From Diphasiastrum complanatum (lineage: Eukaryota; Streptophyta; Lycopodiopsida; Lycopodiales; Lycopodiaceae), in NCBI GenBank assembly GCA_029204225.1, contig CM055104.1:45327835-45391834 (forward strand): 64,000 nt of DNA. The letters run 5' to 3'. Positions within the stretch are counted from its first letter, which is position 1; every line of letters begins with the position of its first letter. A model generated the notes under the pieces. It saw only the letters and a list, made by a program, of their open reading frames with translations, ran no database searches and was not told the origin of the DNA. The translations under genes were made by a program, and so were the position numbers. Positions 1 through 9,770 of the stretch are shown piece by piece.

Positions 1-837
1 TTTTCCATTCATATGATCCTGTATGATATCTGGATAACTTGTTCTGCTAAAAATCCAAGAAAAAACATCGTGATCCTCCTTGATAACCTGTTCAACATAT
101 GGAATAACAAGTTTTTATGTATTCAAAACAATTACCAAAAGAAATTGAACATGAATCATCCATTTTTTACCTGAAAACATGCTAGCCACCATATGTCGTT
201 TTCTGATTGCACACTGAAGTTGAGATCTCTTGAGTTTGTTGCATTGCTCAATGCTCCATTCATGAGAGTAATACTTACTCTTTACAACTTTTGTCCTTTT
301 ATAACTTCCGATTCATCTAGCTTGACCACCAGAATAAGTTTGCTCATACTAACACTTGTAATATTATAGAATTTCACTATAAATCTCAATAAATGATTCA
401 AATCCACAAATAAGTTGTTGGTAGAACTATATGACAAATTGCCAGACTTTGAATTGTAAATCTCATTGATGTGAAAAAGGATTCCAATGACATTTTGCAT
501 ACCTTTATTCAATACATCTCTCTCCAATCTTATCTGAAAAGGGTGAGGAATGGGAAATTTTCTTACATGCAAATGTCCAAAAGCCTTTTTAATAATTTTA
601 AATATACTGGCATATGCCTCCCTACTAATACCTGAGAAATCACATGCTCCCTGAATTAACGTTCGGTCAATAACCTTACCAACCTCGTTCATCAAAGCCT
701 CAGTGACCTTGGACTTGATTCAAGAATACCGATTATTGTCCAATAAAGACTTTGTGGACTTGGTTGTCAATACCGAACTCAGTGATTTTCCGATCAGGTC
801 ATTGTCCTTTAGATGCTCATTTGCAACCAATGCTGAT
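1..837 (-). pseudogene. Transposase-like intron-containing gene fragment N1 (runs off left edge)
   Basis: Read on the minus strand, one exon spans about 837 to 171 and a second starts at 87 and leaves the window. Between them is an 83-bp GT...AG intron (170-88). The first exon begins after TTACAG and the same acceptor position is used in the second copy at 57951. Shared protein landmarks are ISREAYA, HINE, LDESE.IKGQK and SVQSENDI; after the intron KEDHD and SWIF are shared. The exon has one in-frame stop near 717 and one after KGQKL (280), so this copy is broken. I do not recognise a named domain. The better preserved downstream half of N2 suggests a transposon-type protein, but that is inference. 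Homology between N1 and N2 is seen directly. Confidence 0.6.
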
Positions 838-840
838 CTG

Positions 841-1168
841 TAAATGATTATGACAGTCAAAAAACCGCAATAGGACACATAATAAATGTCATGCTACTTC
901 ACAAAACTAAAATAAAACCGATTCAAATCAAATCCTTACTTGAATGCTTGAATCTTTTTTCTCTTTCATGGTAGTCTAAGACTCCTACATTGATAATCTT
1001 ATTCAACACAACTGAACAACTCATAATCTCCGTTCTCTAAGTAATCCATGATCCTATTAACACAATTATCACTGTTCTTTCATCATTATTGTCTTTCTCC
1101 GTTGGTATCTGTCAGAACTAATAATCTTCATCAGCAAATCAACGGATTTGGTATTAGAGCCAACAGAG
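841..1168. other. Intergenic stretch ending in a probable Copia 5' LTR end
   Basis: No coding sequence is seen. The last part, ending CCAACA near 1165, lies just before a primer-binding site and is probably the U5 end of element A's 5' LTR. No matching sequence was found after the element's polypurine tract, so the LTR pair could not be confirmed. Confidence 0.35.
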
Positions 1169-1180
1169 TGGTATCAGAGC
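1169..1180 (+). other. Primer-binding site of Copia element A
   Basis: TGGTATCAGAGC, the standard complement of the initiator Met-tRNA 3' end in plant Copia elements. It lies 3 bases after a CA and about 110 bases upstream of the gag reading frame, which fixes the element's orientation and 5' end. Confidence 0.85.
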
Positions 1181-1286
1181 ATTGGTTTATTGGATTACTA
1201 GACAAAATATAATAGAACCTAATATGTTCTTGTTTTTCTAGCTAGTTCATATTATATTTGTGTTTTATCTCTATTACTCAATTACA

Positions 1287-2060
1287 ATGGAAGGTTTGAC
1301 CTCAGAGATCCACTTGATCAACAAGTTCAATGGAGATGGTTTCCACATTTTGAAGTTCAAGATGAGGATGAGCTTAATCGAGAAGGAGCTTTGGAGATAC
1401 GTAAACAGTTCAATAGCCAGACTGGCAGAACCTGAAATGCTCCCAGCATGGGAAGCAAAGGATGGCAAAGCACTTGCCATTGTATCCTTGAATTTGAAGG
1501 ACACTCAAATTGCTCATGTATCAAACAACACCACCTCCAAAGAAGCGTGAGATATCCTTACAAGTATTTATGAGACTTTAGATGTATCGACTCATCTTAT
1601 TTTGAGGAAGATGGTCCTCACACTCAAGATGAGCAAAGGCACCTCATTCAGTGATCACCTGAATGAACTCAAATAGTTGCTGAATCAACTTGTTGCCATA
1701 AATTCCTCTATTTCAAAAGAAGACTCCATAATTTCTCTTCTCACCAGTCTTCCATCCTCCTATGACAACCTAGTACTACTTTTGAGTAATACTCCTGCGT
1801 TGTCTCTCCAAAAGCTGACAACAAGTTTATTGCAAGAAGAGGTCAAGAGAAAAAGCTTATCAACAATGAGTACCAAGTCAATGGCATTATACGTACTCTA
1901 ATAAGCATCAATCCAAGAAGAAGAGTTTCAAGGACAAAAAGACAAAGGCAGAGCAGCCAGTTTCAATGCAACAATCACAACAACAATATAGTCGTCAACA
2001 ACAATCATCCAAGATTAAATTCTTTTGCAGTTATTGCAAAAGATAAAACCATGACATTAT
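1287..2060 (+). pseudogene. Copia element A, Gag region (broken)
   Basis: The capsid-like Gag starts at the ATG at 1287 (MEGLTSEIHL), after an in-frame ATG at 1260 that lies in the leader. It shows the usual Copia pattern KFNGDGF...WKxKM near its N-terminus, then a UBN2-like helical segment (LNELK, LLNQLVAIN, LLTSLPSSYDN). Stops at about 1548, 1674 and 1899 interrupt it. A weak zinc-knuckle remnant (CSYC then HDII) lies at about 2028-2070 and also contains a stop. It would package element RNA if intact. Protease follows immediately downstream, as expected for Copia order. Confidence 0.75.
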
Positions 2061-2073
2061 CAAGCACAATAAA

Positions 2074-2775
2074 GTGAGATCAAAGATGCAGGAGCACCAA
2101 GACGAAGGTTCTGACTCTATAAAAAATTTCCAAGAGGATGACAAGGCACTAATGGTACAAGAACATTCAAGTAGAGATGCATGTCAATGGTATCTTGATT
2201 CAGGTGATTCACAACACATGACACCATGTAAGAACCTATTTTTTACCCACACAACAATAGATTCAAAATACTTTTTCTTTGGTGACTCAAGTTCACACAA
2301 GGTTGAAGGCCAAGGCTCCATTCAACTGCAGTTCTTTGACGACATTACTAGACAGTTAGATGGTGTACTATATGTTCCCAAGTTGACAAAGAACTTATTA
2401 TCTATTAGCAAGATCATTGATCAAGGCTATAGAGCTTTGTTTATTACTAATCGATGTACTATTATTGATGGGAATTCCAATGAAATCCTCTCTGCACATA
2501 GAGAAGGAAATTTATACATCTTGAGTCACAATCATGCACTTTCTATGAGTAATTCTGATGCTCATGTTTGGCATCAAAGACTAGGTCATTTAGACATGCG
2601 TTCAATCTTGTACATGCATCATAACAAAATGGTCAAGGATATGAATATCAATGCCGTTATTGTAGCTAATCAGACTATCTATGAAAATTGTCTACTAGGG
2701 AAACAATCTAGAGCTAAATTTCCAAGAAGACAAGCCACGAGAGCAAAGTCCATTCTGGTGACTGATTCACAATGA
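2074..2775 (+). pseudogene. Copia element A, protease and GAG-pre-integrase region
   Basis: A 233-codon open frame. The aspartic protease site reads WYLDSGDSQHMT, close to the Copia consensus DSGAS/T.HM, so the alanine after the catalytic Asp-Ser-Gly has changed to Asp. YVPKLTKNLLSISK follows, then the pre-integrase zinc domain with HQRLGHLD and ENCLLGK; in the second motif the first Cys of the usual CxxC is replaced by Glu-Asn. The frame ends as the integrase core begins (VTDSQ then stop), where a frameshift moves the continuation into another frame. Confidence 0.8.
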
Positions 2776-3400
2776 CTTAGGTGGTCCCATGAGTGTACCC
2801 TCTTTGGGTCAAGCTCTATATTTTATCACATTCATTGATGAATCATTCATAAAGAACAAGTCAGAAGCATTCAATTGCTTAAAAGAATACAAGCAATATG
2901 TTGAGAATCAGACTAGTTAGATAATCAAGGCCCTATGATCTGATTCAAGGGGAGAGTACCTATCAAATAAAATGGCAGACTACTTATCATCATGTGGAGT
3001 GCACCATCAGTTCACATCCAGCTACACTCCACAATAGAATGGCGTAGCTGAGTAAAAGAACTGAACACTATTGGAAGCTGCACGATCCATGACTATCAAT
3101 GCTCAACTATCCAAGAAATTTTGGGCTGAAGCAATTTCTACAGCCTGCTATCTGCAAAACCATTCCAACATGAAGTCAGTCGACTCCAAGACACCATTTA
3201 AAGCCTACTACGGCTACAAACCAAGTCTGAAACACTTACGTGTATTTGGATGTCTCTACTATGCTCAAATACCATCTGATCTAAGGAAGAAACTAGATCC
3301 AGTAAGCTGTAAGTACATCTTTATCAGCTATTCAACATCACACAAGGCTTATCACATTCATGATATTGAGACAAGTCAGCCGCGACGTTGTATATCTTGA
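2776..3400 (+). pseudogene. Copia element A, integrase (broken)
   Basis: The integrase core follows out of frame from protease: GPMSVPSLGQ, YFITFIDE (first catalytic Asp region), SDSRGEYLS (second Asp and Glu-Tyr region), then stops where NGVAE.KN should be. The C-terminal part is open at 3071-3400: ARSM, FWAEAISTACYLQN, KTPFKAYYGYKPSLKHLRVFGC and KYIFISY, which are standard Copia integrase landmarks. At least five stops or shifts lie in the core, so no functional integrase can be made. Confidence 0.8.
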
Positions 3401-3632
3401 AGACAAATTCTATGATTTTAAGCAGAAGCATCCAATGTAGGAGTCTGTCACAGCAGCTCCAATCTCCATCGATAGGCCTCGACCTATGAATGTCTAGATA
3501 TAGGAGTTTGTCCCAATAACTCCACTCACCATCGATGGGCTCAGACCCATAACTGTTTAACCACAAGATGAAGCTATCTCAGTCATTCACCTAGGAGAAA
3601 CATCCACTCAAACACCTGTAGTTAGAAGGTGT

Positions 3633-4550
3633 GTGAGACAACAACAACAACCTGATCATTTCACCCCTCAAGTGTTCATTAGTCATGATGAACATGCCAC
3701 TGTTGCAGAAGCACTGTCAATGCCCAATGTAGATGAATGGAAGGCTGCCATGGATGTGGAGTACCATTCCTTGATGAAAAACAAGACCTGGAGTCTTGTT
3801 AATCCTCCTGTAGGTATAAAACTTATTGACTCTAAATGGATCTTCAAGCTAAAGCTTAAGCCAGATGGATTAATATCCAAATGGAAAGCTCGATTAGTGG
3901 TTAAAGGTTTTGAGCAAGTTTATGGAATAGATTACATTGACACCTTCATTCTAGTGGTAAAGCATCAATCTATTCGCACCTTGCTGGCTATAGCTGCTAC
4001 ATAAGTTCTGGACATTCACCAGATGGACGTCCAGACAACGTTCCTTCATGGATATATACAAGAAGACATATTCATTTATCAACCAGAAGGTTACGTCTTT
4101 CAAGGCAGAGAGCATTTGCTATGTAAATTTCATAAGACATTATATGGTGTTGAGCAAGCTCCCAAGGCCTGGTATGACAGAATCAATTACTTCTTGTTGC
4201 AGCATAATTTTACTTCTTGCTCTGTAGACTCTAATAAATATCTCAAGCGTAAAGGGTCAAGCTATGTTATAATAGCATTATACGTTGATGATTCCTTAAT
4301 TATCAACAATTCAAATCAGTTATTACAGGAAACCAAGTCTTTGCTTTCATTAGAATTTGAGATGATTGATTTAGACCCAGCTCATTACCTACTCGGTATG
4401 GATATCAACAGAGATCGCGCAAGCAGAAGGATCATTATAAGCCAAGAGTCCTATCTAATCAATGTACTTCGCAGATATGGCATGGAGGACTGCAAGCCCA
4501 TAAACACACCTATGGATCTAGGAACCAAGCTGTCTAAAGTATATCAGTAA
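3633..4550 (+). pseudogene. Copia element A, reverse transcriptase without RNase H
   Basis: Two blocks in one frame (3633-4004 and 4023-4550) are separated by a stop at 4002. Landmarks are WKAAMDVEYHSL, SKWIFKLK, KARLVVKGFEQ, HQMDVQTTFLHG, LYGVEQAPKAWYD and the catalytic ALYVDDSLI, followed by YLLGMDI and CKPINTPMD. The usual downstream YR.L.GSL.YL...RPD and RNase H segments are absent. The frame stops at 4550 and a polypurine tract follows 5 bases later. An internal deletion that removed RNase H precisely up to the 3' end is the simplest explanation. Confidence 0.85.
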
Positions 4551-4554
4551 GCTT

Positions 4555-4563
4555 AAGGGGGAG
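4555..4563 (+). other. Polypurine tract of Copia element A
   Basis: AAGGGGGAG directly before TGTTGGAGTT, the typical start of a Copia LTR. It marks the plus-strand primer and the 3' LTR boundary. Confidence 0.75.
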
Positions 4564-4789
4564 TGTTGGAGTTTGATCTTGCTCCTACTCATCCTAACTG
4601 CCCTCCTTCATTCTCTCAATTTCTCTCTCTTAAATGAAACCTGCAGAAAATGAACTGTTTTTCAAATTTGAACTATTTGTCGCAACAGTCTGCATTTTTC
4701 TTTACAATACATCATTCCAAATTATTATACTCAATTTTAAAGCCATGGAACAAATAAGCCACAAACATCCTCTAATGTAGTACACTCTT
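4564..4789 (+). mobile_element. 3' LTR start of Copia element A (end not defined)
   Basis: The sequence begins TGTTGGAGTTTGATC right after the polypurine tract, as Copia LTRs do. Its 3' end was not located and no partner LTR was recognised upstream of 1165, so the extent is open. Confidence 0.5.
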
Positions 4790-4907
4790 CATTATATTTT
4801 GGAAGTCAAGGGCGTTGGCTCAATTGGTTATCTTGACATCCAAAGTTTCTTTGGTCTCAAGTTCGAGCCTCTCTTTGGAAACCAAGAGGCATTATATTTT
4901 GGAAGTC
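4790..4907 (+). mobile_element. Short tRNA-derived SINE with perfect 18-bp target duplication
   Basis: An 82-bp insert (4808-4889) lies between two identical copies of CATTATATTTTGGAAGTC (4790-4807 and 4890-4907). Inside are an A-box-like TGGCTCAATTGG (4816-4827) and a B-box-like AAGTTCGAGCC (4859-4869), spaced as in a tRNA gene, so RNA polymerase III could have transcribed it. The long exact duplication is the signature of LINE-dependent retroposition. There is no poly(A) tail: the insert ends GAAACCAAGAGG. It could instead be a retroposed tRNA pseudogene. Confidence 0.75.
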
Positions 4908-5417
4908 CTTTCAGTTTAAATACTTCGTCAACCTCTCTCCATCGGCCTACAATGCCATGTAATTTTGGGATGTTTATTTTTTAGTGTGCCTCGAGCAACC
5001 AACTTTTTTTTGTTGATATTCAGTATAATGACCATATCATTCAAGTGAAGAGCCTATTTTTTGGCAAAATAACAAATGAAAATAATGATGAATCAATTTT
5101 CAAATATATGATGATAAAATATACTTAAAAAATTTATGAAAATAAACTTGATCATTATTTATTTAATTTTATTCGACTTTCAAATTATAATTTGATTCAT
5201 CATAGGTTATAAATGTGTGTGTGTGTAAGTTTAATAAGTGGCATGTTATTGAAGATTTTTCCTCATCATAATTTGGAATTCATATCCAATCTAATACACA
5301 TTTTAAAAATTAAGAAGCAATATTTACCTCTTTATTTATTCCATCTGCTTGGATGGGCAATTGTCTTTTTTCCTCTAACCACATCTCCTTTGTTTTGAGT
5401 ATGTCCCAAAATCTTCT
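4908..5417. other. AT-rich intergenic DNA
   Basis: No coding pattern or repeat pair was recognised. A short (TG)n run lies at about 5214-5225. An inverted repeat (AAAATCTTCT / AGAAGATTTT, 5407-5431) overlaps the start of the following LTR-like sequence. Confidence 0.3.
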
Positions 5418-5880
5418 TATTAGAAGATTTTGGTGAAGATTCTTCGAACGGATTCCAGATGGATATCAAGTGAAAGAATCGAGCCGCCAAACTACATTAA
5501 GGAGCGTCGACAAATAACCGAGAGGGAGTTCCAGAATCCAAATTTACCAAGAATGGCAATACCAAAAGGTCGACAAGTTGCAGACCCAACCAATGAGTGA
5601 AAACAAAGCCCAAGCGCCTCCCCAACATATTTTACGACGACGGGAACAAAAGCATGGCCGAGTCGACATAATGACTTAGATCTATTTGTAAAATAGCGCA
5701 AGAAATAGAAATACATGTATACTCCAATGGGCCAAAAATAAGAAAGGACCCAAAGTAGTTAAAAATGCAAATTGGTTTAGAACTTTTTATAAACTCAAGT
5801 TCTTATGGCACATGGTTTTGGGTGCACCAAAAATCCTAACGCCTAGATTTGTCTATAAGTAGGGATGTGACACCATTTTT
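5418..5880 (+). mobile_element. LTR-like sequence, Gypsy family B (left copy)
   Basis: This is a diverged direct copy of 25656-26132, aligned from TTAGAAGATT through CATGGCCGAGTCG, CAATGGGC and TTATGGCACATGGTTTT to the TATA-like GTCTATAAGTAGGG (5851-5864). Homology stops just after that box. A gag frame of Gypsy type follows about 150 bases later. No primer-binding site was recognised, so the 3' end is uncertain. Confidence 0.6.
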
Positions 5881-6003
5881 TATTCACTTTTCAGTGTCAA
5901 GAATAGAGATTGAAAGAGAGAAGCTAAGCCTCCTCCTACCTTTCTTACATTGTGAAGCTGTTACGTATCCATAAGGGCATGCAACAAGAAACTTGAGGTG
6001 ACA

Positions 6004-6870
6004 GTCTTAGTTATGGGATGGAATACTGATTTGGAGTTCTAGGTCTTTTGGATGCCCCATGTCAATGTCTTATTGGTATTCTTTTCGGACAAAAAGAAGG
6101 ACCAACTTTCCAATGTGGTATTGTTATGGCTCAATCGGTGGAATAGTCATTTTTCCATGCATGATATGCCTGATTGTTCAAAGTTTGCCTTTGCTCTCAT
6201 ATTTTTACGCGGTAAGGTATTCACATGGTGGTAGGATCTGAAGGAAAGGGTTGGTGCCCCTTTCACTTGGGATGTCTTTCAAGAAGTCTTTAAAACATTG
6301 TTTCTTCCGGTAGTGGATGATTTGAGCATTGGCGGTATTTGCCACTATGCAGATGGGTACTAGGCCGTTAGATGCCTATATCCAAAATTTCTAGAAGATT
6401 TTGTCCCGATTCGCTCCGTGAATCGATCCTATATTATTAAAACTATATTTCATCTTGGGGCTTCCAAACGAATTTCAGCTAGAAGTGCGGCGTAACCAAC
6501 CACAAACTATCAAGAATGTAGTTCGCTTCGTGAAAATATTCGATGATGTCCATTTAGCCCCCTGCAAGGAGCAAAGTTTGCCCAAGGCTAATCTAAAAGA
6601 AAAAAAAAATTGCGGGTCAAGTTGGATTGCGCAAATTATGACAAGGCGAGAATCAGTGACTTGTGCTTCTCTTGTATGGAGAAGAGGCATCTATCAAAAG
6701 ATTGCCAGAAGAAAAAGCAAAAGAAATCTGGTGGGCAATCTAAATCTTTTAAAGTGCTAGGTAATTCTAGTATTTCTTTTGTTGATCTATCCTTTAAGAA
6801 TGGCACTAGTTGTGAGAATTGTTGTTTCAATATAGCTATTTTTGGCCCTATAATCTCATTCGTATGAATG
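6004..6870 (+). pseudogene. Gypsy element B, Gag with zinc knuckle (broken)
   Basis: Fragments in several frames together show a plant Gypsy Gag. At 6140-6240 there is LRGKVFTWW, matching the family's F..G.A..WW; ERVGAPFTWDVFQEVF follows (6247-6294). At 6660-6712 a clean CCHC knuckle reads CFSCMEKRHLSKDC. Stops and shifts are frequent (for example 6233 and 6360). The knuckle binds element RNA in intact relatives. A protease of the same strand and type lies at 8092, but about 1 kb of minus-strand sequence separates them. Confidence 0.65.
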
Positions 6871-7224
6871 GAATCGTAGGATGCCAAGCTGTGATTGTTC
6901 TTTTTTGATGATGGTTCCATTAATTGAACTTATTTTATTTGCACCTAAGGCCCAAGTCACTAGGAAACAACTGAAACTATTTAATTAGTGTGCTCATTGG
7001 TGGCTGGGCTTATACATGTAGGGAGCCAATGCCTCGATAAAGGACTATCGGTTTTTGCTCCTTCCCGCAATAGAGTAATCTCTAGGTATTGTGGAAGTTT
7101 TAGAACTTCCCCTATGTTCAACATGTATATCGATTGGGTTGTGCTGCTGGTGAGCTTTGTGTTGTGCTCTTGTCATGACCCTAACTGGTTTGTGACATAC
7201 GTGTCTTGCAGGTAGGATCTTATT

Positions 7225-8080
7225 AGGTTGCTTGGGACAATCCTTAAAACTGTGTTTTCGTACACATTTGGGGCATTCTACGTGGTATTGTTTTTTACTT
7301 TACAATCAACCATGAAATGACCTATTTTGCCATAGATGAAACATCTGTGCTCATTGGCCCTTGGGCGATTGCATAGCCATCTTGGATAGCTAACAGTTTT
7401 GGAGTTTTGACTTGTCTGGATACTCATCTCCTTGATAGGAACATGAGGGATCTGCATGATAATGTGCATAACTTCCAAAGTTGGATGTGCTGTCAACATT
7501 GTATGAGTGATCAGAGGAATTATTAACAAAATGTGTCTGAAGGGGTGCTTTAGGAGGTCGATTTTGTTAAGTTCTTTGCTCGAGTGGTCCCCTTGGAGGC
7601 GGACCTAAGATTGCTAATCGAGGCAAGTATTGCGGTGGGTTTTGCTTAGGTAGCTCTTGAATCTATACTGGTGGATGTTTTGTTGTTGATATTGATTTTG
7701 TGAAGTCTGAAAACAAATTGAGGCCTAGGAGGCTAATAGTGTCCTCCGTTTGTTCTGGATGGCTATATCGTTGATTGTAATAGCAATACAAGGATGTATG
7801 GCCCATGAAATCATAGATTTCACGTTTGATCGGGGAATTGTCAGAAACTGGTTGAGAGGATGGGCATTCATTACCAGTGTGTGCACCTTGGCAATGAGGG
7901 CACTAGGTGTTTTCTCATCTATGGTGTACCTGACCAGGGAGTAGCTGACCAGACATTGAGCTTTGGATAGACTTCAATGTATTTTGAAACTCCTTTGTGA
8001 GTTTCTCCATCTACATTTGGTGTTGCTAATTTAGCAACTCCATTTTGGATTTCCAAAGCTGATCCCGAGTGTTCTTGGTT
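7225..8080 (-). pseudogene. Gypsy Gag fragment on the opposite strand, with three zinc-knuckle motifs
   Basis: Minus-strand translation gives, in order, a coiled-coil-like segment near 8060-7960 (MELLN, MEKLTKEFQNTLKSIQ), a knuckle CPHCQGAHTGNEC (7902-7864), YDFMGHTSLYCYYN, a degenerate knuckle CFIYGKIGHFMVDC (7350-7309, second Cys replaced by Tyr) and CPKCVRKHSFKDC (about 7275-7237). CxxC-x3-H-x4-C knuckles after a coiled coil are typical of Athila/Tat-lineage Gag. The frame is broken by several stops. It sits inside the plus-strand element B, between its Gag and protease, so a nested insertion or local inversion is likely. Confidence 0.55.
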
Positions 8081-8091
8081 GACTTTGATTC

Positions 8092-8478
8092 ATGGATATC
8101 GATGTTGCTAAGGAGAATAGCATCACTGTACCTATGCTCTACAAAGACTATCCAGTGATATCCACTATTTTAGATAGTGGATCATGCATAAACATAATGG
8201 CTTTTTCACTAGCAAAGTCATGGGGCTTCACCCAGTTAGATCTACCATGGTACAAGTTACGCATGGCAGGTCAACGAGTAGCCGACCCTGCCGGGCATCT
8301 ATCAAATATCCCCGTATGTATTGCAGACGTCAAATTCACTATTGATTGTGTTATCCTAGACCTACCAGAAGATGCACATACATACAAACTCCTTCTTGGT
8401 AGACCCTGGCTAAAAATGGCCGACGTCATTCAAGATTGGAAGCGAAGTAAGATAACCTTTGGCAATAATGAAAAGTGA
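8092..8478 (+). pseudogene. Gypsy element B, retropepsin-like aspartic protease
   Basis: A 128-codon open frame. Residues 20-35 contain PVISTILDSGSCINIMA, the Gypsy/retropepsin form of the active site (ILDSG[SA]..N.M). LLLGRPWLKMADV near residue 105 matches the second conserved block (.LGRPWL). Intact proteases of this type cut the Gag-Pol polyprotein. No longer polyprotein is attached: the downstream frame is broken and most of reverse transcriptase is missing. The start ATG at 8092 is simply the first in the open frame. Confidence 0.75.
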
Positions 8479-8571
8479 GTCACTGTTGACTCCATAGGCC
8501 ACGTTAAGCCCGCCAAGGTTTATGATGACTGGTCTTCCACAACCTATGATGCATCCAACAATGTTCCTATC

Positions 8572-8990
8572 ATGCTGAAATTTGGAATATTACTAAACCC
8601 TGAGAAGTGCCAAATCTAGGGAGCCCATGGGGTTGTAGTCGGACATATCATATCGAAGGACGATATTTCAATAGATCCTTCTAAAATTGAGGTTATAGTT
8701 GAGATGCTTTTATCTGCGACCATGAAGGAAGTATACTTTTTCTAGGCCATACTAAGTGCAACTGCATTTTTATAATCCACTATGCTGGCAAGGCACTCCT
8801 CGTTTATTTGGTTGTGGTTGACCCTAGATGGACCAAGGAATAAATTAAAACTTTTGAGGAACTCAAGATGACTCTCACTACTGCACCAATATTTTGTTTC
8901 CTTGATTACATGAAGGAAGTATGCTCTGCGGTATCCTATCACAACCAGACGAGTATAACAAAGATTTTCCAATACATTTCTTGAGCAAAC
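8572..8990 (+). pseudogene. Gypsy element B, remnant of the reverse-transcriptase C-terminus
   Basis: In one frame broken by stops, LNPEKCQI, GVVVGHIIS, ISIDPSKIEVI and MKEVYFF match the Gypsy block at the end of reverse transcriptase (LNPEKC.F, G..LGH.VS, GI..DP.KI..I, KE...F.G). The fingers, palm and catalytic Y[LVIM]DD are missing between the protease and here, so roughly a kilobase of coding sequence has been lost. RNase H and integrase were not recognised downstream. Confidence 0.65.
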
Positions 8991-9770
8991 AACAGGTGCC
9001 TACTGAAGTAAACTAGGTTTCCCTCCAATTTGGATGGTTCCCAATTTTTTTTAAATTTGAATGATTAGGGAGGCAGGAATGGACTTGTGAAATGGATTTA
9101 TGAATGTCCTTGCTCTCTATCACTTTTCCTCCATCTCTCATGCTTTATTTGTGTTTTGTTAATTGTTGGATTTGATTGTTATTGGGATTGCATGTTATTA
9201 TACTTTTTATGAGGGAGAAAGGGAGAGAGAGAAAGAGTAAGCTATCTTGTTGTGGATCTAGTGTTAGTGGATGTAGTGTTAATGTTTAGGGTTAATGGAT
9301 ATTAGAGTTAGATTTGAATCTTCCATTCATGCTGAAATTTGAACTATACTATTGCTCTCGTGGGAATAAATCTATGCGTGATAACTAACTTCATCTCTTT
9401 GATGCTAGATTGATTAGATCTTGGATTGAGATTAGGCAAGGAAAGAAACCCACTATAGTGAAATCTTGGATTGAAAGAAAGCACTATTGTGTTTTGATTG
9501 TCACAATAGATTGTTGTAGGAAGTGTTTATGTAAGATTGAGGTCTGCAAGCAGTTGCCTGAGCCAAATCGTCTCTTTGATTGTATTTGTGACAGCTATGT
9601 ATTTAGATTCTGTTGATGATAATGCAACTGAGATCTACTTCTAGCAATTCCTTGATATTGGGCCTTGGTTGTATGAAAATACAAATCCCGGCTGCAAGGG
9701 AGAGGAGTAGGTGGATCAATGCATGTTTGACGACTGGACTGAAGGTTTCTGATTAATCCAGATCTGGAAT
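8991..9770. other. Non-coding stretch
   Basis: No protein family or repeat pair recognised. A purine-rich GAGA tract lies at about 9211-9236 and TAGTGTTAGTGGA-like short repeats at 9255-9310. Confidence 0.3.
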
